12,576 bases of DNA. Source: an uncultured Aliarcobacter sp. (GTDB lineage Bacteria > Campylobacterota > Campylobacteria > Campylobacterales > Arcobacteraceae). Under the pieces are notes generated by a model. It saw only the letters and a program-made list of their open reading frames with translations, was not told where the DNA came from and searched no databases. The number at the start of each line of letters is the position of its first letter. Position 1 is the first letter of the stretch. Below, in pieces: positions 7,296-12,576 of this stretch. The DNA is taken from NCBI GenBank assembly GCA_947629065.1, contig CANRCH010000040.1, positions 1-12,576 on the forward strand. Reading direction: 5' to 3'. Made by a program: the position numbers and the translations under genes.

Positions 7296-8177
7296 TTATT
7301 TATCTCTTAAAATTAAAACTGTAGCAAAAGTTGAGATAATAATTCCCACTATAACTCCAAAAGAGATGCTCTGTTTTTCAAAAATATACATAATAACAGC
7401 AACCAATGCAGGGCTTAAATATATATAAGCCATAATCTTTTTTGGTCCAAGAATAAGCGATGCTTTTTGATATAAAAATAGTGTTAAAACAGTTGTTCCA
7501 ATAGTAAGATATAGCATTGAATATAGTAAATTTCCTTCTATTTTACCCCACTCATAAGGGATATTTAGCACAAACATAGTCAAACTCATCCAAATAATTC
7601 CACCTAAAAGTGTGCTTGTAACTGTAATAACTAATTCATCTTTTTTTGTATATAAAAGCTTTAAAAATATTGGATAAAGTGCCATAGAAAGAGATGCTAT
7701 TAAAAATATAATATCGCCTTTGTTTAGTGAAAATTTTAAAAATAGTTCAAAATTTGCTTGAAAAATAATTATACAAGTGGAAACAATTCCCACAATATAA
7801 ACAAAAAGTTGTTTCAAAGGGATTTTTTCTTTAAAGAAAAATATACATAAAATTGCAGTCATAAGTGGAACTAGTGTATAAATTGTACCTGTATTTAATA
7901 TAGTTGTATGTTCTAGTGCTTGAAACATTCCTATAAAATATAGTGAGTAAAAAAGACTTACAATCATAGCTTTTGGTAAGATTTTTATAGCTTTTTTTAC
8001 TCCATCTTTTTTTATTATTACCAATGGAAAAAGTATAATAAATGCCAAAACAAATCTATATAAAGTCAAAGATATAGAATCAATCACACCTGAAAGAATT
8101 TGACTTGCATAAAATGAACCTGATATTAAAATTGTTGCAATTATTATATATAAATGCCCTTTTGCTGTTTCACTCAA
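7296..8177 (-). CDS. EamA/DMT-family transporter, ten-helix permease
   Basis: This 293-aa inner-membrane protein belongs to the drug/metabolite transporter superfamily. About ten hydrophobic helices can be laid out as two repeats of five, the EamA arrangement. They begin with GHLYIIIATILISGSFYASQ and end with FGVIVGIIISTFATVLIL. The TILNTGTIYTLVPLMTAIL segment at the end of the third and start of the fourth helix is typical of the family. The substrate cannot be told from sequence. The start is a TTG at 8177 overlapping the panE stop (TTGA) and supported by an AAAGGA box (AGGA at 8184-8187) six bases upstream. Its coupling to the panE-family gene suggests the two handle the same metabolite, but this is inference. 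Confidence 0.88.
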   Translation of the reverse strand: MSETAKGHLYIIIATILISGSFYASQILSGVIDSISLTLYRFVLAFIILFPLVIIKKDGVKKAIKILPKAMIVSLFYSLYFIGMFQALEHTTILNTGTIYTLVPLMTAILCIFFFKEKIPLKQLFVYIVGIVSTCIIIFQANFELFLKFSLNKGDIIFLIASLSMALYPIFLKLLYTKKDELVITVTSTLLGGIIWMSLTMFVLNIPYEWGKIEGNLLYSMLYLTIGTTVLTLFLYQKASLILGPKKIMAYIYLSPALVAVIMYIFEKQSISFGVIVGIIISTFATVLILRDK

Positions 8178-9136
8178 AAATTATCCTTTTGATTTTTACT
8201 ACTATTTTTATACACAAAATCAAGCAAAGATGATATTGTTCTTGTATATGGTGCATCTTTTCCTTGAGCTTCACAGTTTTCTATTACAACTGTACAAATC
8301 TCATCCAACTCTAACTCTCTATTATTTTCTACATCAACCAACATTGAAGGTTTTATAGATTCAAAATTTTTTATTAGTTCAAACATCTCATCAACATCCT
8401 GTTTTGAGATATTTATACCTTTATTTAAAGCAGCTTGTGCCGTTTCACTCATAAGTCCATAAACAATTTTTGATAATTTCTCATTTTTTGTGATTACGCT
8501 TGTCTCTTCTTTTAAAAGTGCACAAATTGCATTTACGCCATTGTTTATTATTAGTTTTTTCCATAATTCCAATTTTATATCTTTTGAAATTTGTGTTGGA
8601 ATTTTTGCTTTATTAAAAATATCTGTTATCTCTTCCAAAAAAGCTTGATTTTCTGCTGTTTTGTTAAGAGTTCCCAAAATTGTCTCTGCTGTTCCTTTTG
8701 CTTCAATATACGAAGGTTTTACAATGTGAGCACCAATCTTTCTTGTAAGCCCAGCAATAATATAGCTTTCATCTATATCTTTTGATAATTTCTCTTCATT
8801 TTCCACTCCATTTTGCAAAGATACAATATATGGAGTTTTTTTGCTATTTCCAAACCAATTTTTTAAATCTTTTGATAATGCTTCTGTTGAAGTTGATTTA
8901 GTTGCCAACAATATTGCATCAAAACTATCTGCATCAATATTTTTGAGCTCATCAAATGAGTAGCATAAAACTCTATTTTCAAAATTAAAATCCAAATGAT
9001 GCAATTTCAATCCATTTTGTTTTAAAGCTTCTAAATGCTCATCTCTTGCTACAAAAGTTACACTATAACCAGCTTCTATTAATCTTGCTCCAAAATATGA
9101 ACCAATTCCACCAGCACCCAAAACTAAAAATCGCAT
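8174..9136 (-). CDS. panE: 2-dehydropantoate 2-reductase family protein
   Basis: PanE (ApbA) reduces 2-dehydropantoate to pantoate with NADPH in pantothenate/coenzyme A synthesis. The 320-aa protein has the N-terminal Rossmann glycine motif LVLGAGGIGSYFGARL (4-19), LATKS and the SLQNGVENE segment. It also has the conserved catalytic helix LELWKKLIINNGVNAICALL and the C-terminal segment PSMLVDVENN followed by RELELDEI, which matches the substrate-binding region of E. coli PanE. The ATG at 9136 has a good GAGGG box just upstream. The family includes paralogues acting on other 2-keto acids, so the symbol rests on motif agreement rather than proof. It is co-transcribed and coupled with the transporter, and a promoter probably lies in the AT-rich 9140-9190 region. 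Confidence 0.85.
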   Translation of the reverse strand: MRFLVLGAGGIGSYFGARLIEAGYSVTFVARDEHLEALKQNGLKLHHLDFNFENRVLCYSFDELKNIDADSFDAILLATKSTSTEALSKDLKNWFGNSKKTPYIVSLQNGVENEEKLSKDIDESYIIAGLTRKIGAHIVKPSYIEAKGTAETILGTLNKTAENQAFLEEITDIFNKAKIPTQISKDIKLELWKKLIINNGVNAICALLKEETSVITKNEKLSKIVYGLMSETAQAALNKGINISKQDVDEMFELIKNFESIKPSMLVDVENNRELELDEICTVVIENCEAQGKDAPYTRTISSLLDFVYKNSSKNQKDNF

Positions 9137-9146
9137 ATTATTTCCC

Positions 9147-9185
9147 TCTTATATATTTATATACTATTTTTATATATTAAATTAA
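9147..9185 (-). promoter_or_regulatory. likely promoter region of panE and the transporter gene
   Basis: This AT-only stretch upstream of panE contains several TATA-type hexamers on the minus strand (TATATAAAAATAG and GTATATAAATATATAAG) suited to -10 elements. The exact one cannot be chosen by eye. It lies between the hairpin at 9192-9233 and the panE ribosome-binding site, which fits an independent transcription unit. Confidence 0.35.
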
Positions 9186-9191
9186 AGATTT

Positions 9192-9233
9192 AGGATACCT
9201 TTTTTCTACTTTTATCGAGATAAAAGGTATCCT
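9192..9233 (-). terminator. hairpin after the two-partner secretion genes, with a competing inner hairpin
   Basis: An outer 12-bp perfect stem pairs 9192-9203 (AGGATACCTTTT) with 9222-9233 (AAAAGGTATCCT) across an 18-base loop. A second stem pairs 9209-9216 (CTTTTATC) with 9219-9226 (GATAAAAG) and reuses bases 9222-9226, so the two cannot form together in full. Neither is followed by a long U tract on the minus strand. Termination of the adhesin/TpsB transcript is the simplest reading. Confidence 0.5.
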
Positions 9234-9259
9234 TGAGAAAATTTGTGTTTATAGATTTA

Positions 9260-10897
9260 TTAAAAAACCATTCCTGTTTGAAATAAGAATTTGCTATTTT
9301 GATGAGCTTCATTTTTATCTGAAATTGAATGATTTATAGCCCATGCCATTTGAAGTCTTAGAAAAAATTCTTTGTAATTTATATAATATCCAATTCCTGT
9401 ATCTTGAAGAGTTTTTCTTTTAAATGTTGCATCTGTATCTACTTCTTGATAAGCATCTCCTACATCATAAAAAAATCCTATTTTATGTCTAAAAGAGCTT
9501 ATACTTGGAAGTTTTGAAAATAGTTCAAAAGTAGCTATATATCCATTTTCTGCACTTTGTTCACTATATGGATATAATCTTACACCAGTTGCTCCACCCA
9601 AAGATATAGTTTCACTTCCATCTAAACTTTTGTGTCCTAATACTTTTTGAGCATTTAAAATAGTGTTAAAACTGAAAATATCATTTAAGTATATTATATT
9701 TGATAAGTATGCATCAATTTTATGATATTTACCATTTGAGCTTAAATAAGCTCTTGTATAATTTACATTTGCAAATAGATTTGCTGGCATATCTTTTATG
9801 AAATAGTTCTTATCATAATCTACAGAAGTTACAAGAGAGTTTACTGTTTTATCTTCATATTTAAGACCTTTCATATAATCTTTCATATCTTTATGATAAT
9901 ACTTAGTTTTTATGTATAGATTTTCATTTGTTGTTCTGATTATTGGGTAAGAAAGACCTGCTTCATAAATATTTTGATGACCTTTTATATTTAAATCTTT
10001 ATACTCTTTTGCTAGTTTATAGTTTGTTCTACTATAAGCAAAATCTGCATTTAAGCCATAAGAGTTTAAAGGTAATTCATAAGCTATTTTTCCATTTTTA
10101 AGGTTTAATCCATTTGAAACTATTCCTGAAAAAGTAAGTTTATCACCTATATTAAATGGGCTATTTAGATTTACCAATGCTTGAAGCCTATTATACCCTG
10201 TGTATCTACTACCATAATTATCTGCAACTATATATCCATTTACCCTATTTTCAGGAAGAACTTCTATATCAAAATCACTTGTTCCAACTTCACTTCCTGG
10301 TTTTATAACAGCTTTTGAAACATAAGCACCTGCTCTACTATTGATTAAATTTGTTGCTCTTTCTATAGTATTTGTGCTTATGATATCTTTATCTTTTATG
10401 CTATCTAGAATATCTTGAAGAGTTTGATCTTTTACCAAAGAGCTATTTTTTAAATGAAACTCTCCATATTTTCCTTCTAGTATAGATATTTTTAATATAT
10501 TGTTATTTTTTAGAAGTTCTTGTGGTTCAAGATATGCTCTTGCTACAAAATAGCCCTCTTCTTTATAATATTCTCTAATTTTTTGAAGTATTTCTTGAAT
10601 TTGAGAGAAATTTAACTCTTTATTTGAATACTCTTTTAATAAATTTTGAAGAGTATTTTCATCTACAAATCTATTTCCACTAAAGAAGAAACCTTTAATC
10701 AGTATTTTTTTACCATCTTTTACCTCTTTTACTATCTCACCTTTTTCCAAACCATCAATTTTTATAGATGGTTTATTAATAGATGGAATATCTATTGGGG
10801 TTTGAATCTGTTTTCCTATATTTGAACTATTTGGTAGATTAGCTGAAAGTAGTATTGAACTACTTAAAGCTGAAATTGTTACAATTTTTTTTATCAT
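9260..10897 (-). CDS. two-partner secretion outer-membrane transporter (TpsB; ShlB/FhaC/HecB family)
   Basis: This 545-aa TpsB pore would export the adhesin encoded just upstream. An N-terminal signal peptide (1-19, MIKKIVTISALSSSILLSA) leads to a short periplasmic linker. POTRA domain 1 (about 65-141) contains FSGNRF and YYKEEGYFVARAYLEPQEL, and POTRA domain 2 spans about 145-214. A beta-barrel runs from about 215 to the C-terminal Phe (TGMVF), as expected for outer-membrane insertion. The barrel holds the Omp85/TpsB lid-loop motif as VRLYPYSE (439-446), where the usual Gly of VRGY/F is Leu, and the partner FYDVG motif (476-480) with D478. The length is normal. The ATG at 10897 has an AGGAG box and overlaps the adhesin stop codon (ATGA), so the two partners are made together. 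Confidence 0.93.
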   Translation of the reverse strand: MIKKIVTISALSSSILLSANLPNSSNIGKQIQTPIDIPSINKPSIKIDGLEKGEIVKEVKDGKKILIKGFFFSGNRFVDENTLQNLLKEYSNKELNFSQIQEILQKIREYYKEEGYFVARAYLEPQELLKNNNILKISILEGKYGEFHLKNSSLVKDQTLQDILDSIKDKDIISTNTIERATNLINSRAGAYVSKAVIKPGSEVGTSDFDIEVLPENRVNGYIVADNYGSRYTGYNRLQALVNLNSPFNIGDKLTFSGIVSNGLNLKNGKIAYELPLNSYGLNADFAYSRTNYKLAKEYKDLNIKGHQNIYEAGLSYPIIRTTNENLYIKTKYYHKDMKDYMKGLKYEDKTVNSLVTSVDYDKNYFIKDMPANLFANVNYTRAYLSSNGKYHKIDAYLSNIIYLNDIFSFNTILNAQKVLGHKSLDGSETISLGGATGVRLYPYSEQSAENGYIATFELFSKLPSISSFRHKIGFFYDVGDAYQEVDTDATFKRKTLQDTGIGYYINYKEFFLRLQMAWAINHSISDKNEAHQNSKFLFQTGMVF

Positions 10898-12576
10898 TTT
10901 GTAATCTCCTCATCTTTATCATAAGATATATAAACCCCATCTGGCATTTTTATACCACCATCTATTACTTCTACATTTTTAATATTTCCAAAACTCATCA
11001 TATTTGTATTTTGGTTTGTACCTATTGTATCTTCGCTATTGCTTGAAGATTGTGAACTACTGCTTGATACACTACTTTGTGTATTGCCCATATCTTTAAT
11101 ATTGTTTTGTGCAGCAATTGGAGTAGCATTTGTGATTTTTTCTATATCTTGTACCACTTTTTCAATTTCGCTTGGAAGATCAGGGTCTGGTTTTGGCTCA
11201 GGTTCAGGTTCTGGTTCAACAATTGGTGGTGTTGGAATTTCAGGTTCAGGTTCTGGTTTTGGCTCAGGTTCAGGTTCAGGTTCTGGTTTTGGCTCAGGTT
11301 CAGGTTCTGGCTCAATAACTGGTGGTGTTGGAATTTCAGGCTCTGTATTATTTGCTACTATTGTAAGCTTTCCATCTATAAATGTTAGATTATAGTTTTT
11401 ATCTGTTCCACTTAGATTTGTAAGATACTCTCCTGCATCTTTTCCAGTAGCAGTATCTCCTATAATTTGAGTTAATACATCTTCTGTTTCACCATTTACA
11501 AGTCCACTTGCTGCAAATCCACTTACACTTTGCTCTAATCCATTATAAGTTGTAGTAGAACTATTTGCTTTTACAGTTGCGTTTGCTTTATCTATATTTG
11601 CTTTTGTTGTTTTACTGTTTTCAATTAATTTATAATTTGATGCTTTGAAACTTCCACTATCAGAAATTGTATATCCATCTACAGTTACAGTTTTTCCATC
11701 TCCTGCATTTTTATCACTAAATGTTGCACTATTTTTACTAAGTGTTAAACTCTCACCTGTAGCTAAATTTACTAAATTTGCTTCTTGTGTGATTGTTGCA
11801 GTTGTATTTCCATCATAAGTTTTATCACTAGCTGTTATATCACTTAGAGTTAATTCTCTTTGTGTAATATTTGCAGTTGTTGTTGTGCTAGTTATTCCAT
11901 CTTTTAAATTATAATTTTTTGCATCATCTCCATTTAAAGAAATATCTATAAGATTTACTTGTTTATTTTCTCCTGCATTTTTATCTTCAAACTCTGCTTT
12001 ATATGTAAATTCAACTGTTTCATTTTCTACAACTCCATCTAAATCAAAACTTGCAGTTGCATCTACTGTTCCATCATAGACTTTGTCTTCTGCACTTATA
12101 TCTTTTAGTGTTAAATCTTTTTTATCTATATTTGCAGTTGTTGTTACTTGATTTGAATTTAATTCATAGTTTTGTGCATCTGTTCCATTTAAAGTAATTC
12201 CATTTACAGTTACAGTTTTTCCAGTTCCTGCATTTTTATCATTAAACTCTGCAATTGAATTTGAGAAAGTAACTGTATCACCACTTATAATATCACTTGA
12301 ACTAATTCCTGTTAATGTAGCTACTGTATTTCCATCATAAGTTTTATTTTGGGCTATTGCATTTGCAGTTATTTGTTTTTTATTTATTTTAAGTTCACCA
12401 TTTTCAAATGTAATATTATAATTTGTATTTGTAGAGCTTAGGTTTGTTTGATAAGTTCCTGCATCTTTTCCAGTGGCACTATCTCCACTAATATTTAAAT
12501 CTGAAATTTCATCATTTCCAACTAAACCACTTGCTGCAAATCCACTTACACTTTGCTCTAATCCATTATAAGTTGT
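10894..12576 (-). CDS. two-partner secretion adhesin with MBG and YDG repeats (C-terminal 560 aa; start outside window)
   Basis: The frame is open from the window edge to the TGA at 10894-10896. I checked it codon by codon and found no frameshift. Numbered from the edge, residues 1-65 are a partial MBG-type domain (TTYNGLEQSVSGF, KDAGTY). Three YDG domains follow at about 66-152, 153-239 and 240-332, with Y-D-G at 80, 167 and 254, an exact 87-residue period, and each with a DKNAG motif. A second MBG domain covers 333-409, a Pro-Glu/Lys tract 412-468, and a Ser/Asn/Gln-rich tail the rest. The fragment has no Cys or Trp, and no Met in about 490 residues; no start codon occurs in frame upstream of a GTG at 11157, which is internal. 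Two-partner adhesins such as CdrA carry these Ig-like domains outside a beta-helix. The secretion (TPS) domain should lie off the edge. Confidence 0.88.
   Translation of the reverse strand, partial: TTYNGLEQSVSGFAASGLVGNDEISDLNISGDSATGKDAGTYQTNLSSTNTNYNITFENGELKINKKQITANAIAQNKTYDGNTVATLTGISSSDIISGDTVTFSNSIAEFNDKNAGTGKTVTVNGITLNGTDAQNYELNSNQVTTTANIDKKDLTLKDISAEDKVYDGTVDATASFDLDGVVENETVEFTYKAEFEDKNAGENKQVNLIDISLNGDDAKNYNLKDGITSTTTTANITQRELTLSDITASDKTYDGNTTATITQEANLVNLATGESLTLSKNSATFSDKNAGDGKTVTVDGYTISDSGSFKASNYKLIENSKTTKANIDKANATVKANSSTTTYNGLEQSVSGFAASGLVNGETEDVLTQIIGDTATGKDAGEYLTNLSGTDKNYNLTFIDGKLTIVANNTEPEIPTPPVIEPEPEPEPKPEPEPEPEPKPEPEPEIPTPPIVEPEPEPEPKPDPDLPSEIEKVVQDIEKITNATPIAAQNNIKDMGNTQSSVSSSSSQSSSNSEDTIGTNQNTNMMSFGNIKNVEVIDGGIKMPDGVYISYDKDEEITK
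11173..11343 (-). repeat. Pro-Glu/Pro-Lys repeat tract encoded within the adhesin
   Basis: Residues 412-468 of the adhesin fragment are almost wholly alternating Pro with Glu or Lys (PEPEPEPKPEPEPE type). Two PEIPTPP boxes lie 32 codons apart. At DNA level the 21-base segment at 11224-11244 recurs at 11320-11340, a 96-base period, with intervening 6-base units (ggttca/ggctca). Such tracts form stiff extended spacers and are prone to slippage in copy number. Confidence 0.85.
11504..11553. repeat. 50-bp direct repeat, copy 1
   Basis: This copy encodes the start of the second MBG domain (TTYNGLEQSVSGFAASG). It is identical over 50 bases to 12527-12576, 1,023 bases (341 codons) away and in the same frame. 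The right end of the match is limited by the window. Confidence 0.9.
11581..12381 (-). repeat. three YDG-domain units in tandem
   Basis: Three consecutive units of about 87 codons share the pattern [KQ]-x-[LI]-T-x(3-6)-[AE]-x-D/N-K-x-YDG, a central DKNAG, and an Asn-Tyr-x-Leu near the end (NYEL, NYNL, NYKL). They then run into a TTxANI linker that starts the next unit. The repeats are clear in protein but diverged in DNA, which indicates an older duplication than the 50-bp repeat. Confidence 0.85.
12527..12576. repeat. 50-bp direct repeat, copy 2, truncated by the window
   Basis: This copy is identical to 11504-11553 and marks the first MBG domain. The following segments remain similar but not identical, for example TGKDAGTYQTNLS against TGKDAGEYLTNLS, so the two MBG copies are partly homogenised duplicates. 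The repeat may extend beyond the edge. Confidence 0.9.

Noticed and set aside
8591..8785. Plus-strand Cys/Phe-rich open frame inside panE
   Set aside because: It is antisense to a well-conserved reductase; the Cys/Phe bias is a reverse-strand artefact.
10855..11046. Plus-strand 63-codon open frame over the adhesin/TpsB junction
   Set aside because: It is antisense to two supported genes and shows no domain or ribosome-binding site.
10894..11157. An independent 87-aa gene starting at GTG 11157
   Set aside because: The frame continues open without any stop to the window edge; this GTG is an internal valine of the adhesin. No upstream start appears only because the repeats use no ATG, GTG or TTG codons in frame.
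11173..11343. CRISPR-like or tandem non-coding repeat array
   Set aside because: The units are short, in multiples of three, in frame and encode a Pro-Glu/Lys protein tract; there are no unique spacers.
11077..11388. Plus-strand open frame with Phe/Trp/Arg repeats
   Set aside because: It is another antisense frame of the same repeat tract, with an implausible composition and no ribosome-binding site.
11039..11395. Plus-strand open frame rich in Gly-Ser repeats (GSGSGFGSGSG type)
   Set aside because: It is the antisense of the Pro-Glu/Lys tract; the repetitive codons produce an artificial glycine-serine protein. The minus strand has the coherent adhesin.

Overview
This AT-rich window most likely comes from a Campylobacterota genome, probably Arcobacteraceae (Arcobacter/Aliarcobacter type). 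The reasons are the strong preference for A/T-ending codons, the very short spacers with 4-base gene overlaps, the separate beta-subunit glycyl-tRNA synthetase, and the characteristic sequences of the HemB, RibA and PAS-kinase genes. The placement is by recognition of style and families, not by a database search.

Layout. Positions 1-463 are a gene-free stretch of about 12% G+C. From 4414 down to 496 on the minus strand runs one tightly coupled operon: ribA, rsmG, a zinc-ribbon membrane protein, an uncharacterised 123-aa protein, a 55-aa membrane protein, and glyS. Every junction overlaps by 4 or 7 bases, and a perfect 17-bp hairpin closes the operon across the glyS stop codon. A 61-bp divergent promoter region separates it from hemB on the plus strand, which ends in an intrinsic terminator that also covers its stop codon. 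Next on the plus strand come a soluble PAS histidine kinase and an OmpR-type response regulator (5484-7225), an overlapping two-component pair. Convergent to them, on the minus strand, are a panE-family reductase and a ten-helix EamA/DMT transporter (9136-7296), again overlapping.

The right end (9260-12576, minus strand) is a two-partner secretion locus. The secreted partner comes first and runs off the window. Its last 560 residues are MBG - YDG - YDG - YDG - MBG domains, then a Pro-Glu/Lys tract and a Ser/Asn-rich tail. Its stop codon overlaps the start of the outer-membrane TpsB transporter (two POTRA domains and a 16-strand-type barrel). The order and domain set resemble the cdrAB matrix-adhesin systems, but no cysteine hook is visible at the C terminus.

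How the genes fit together. The left half is housekeeping: riboflavin, ribosomal RNA methylation, tRNA charging and tetrapyrrole synthesis. The middle holds a sensory pair and a small metabolite module. The right end is a surface-adhesin module and the most variable-looking part, with a 1,023-bp super-repeat bounded by a 50-bp identical segment that reaches the window edge. No RNA genes, insertion sequences or CRISPR arrays were seen.
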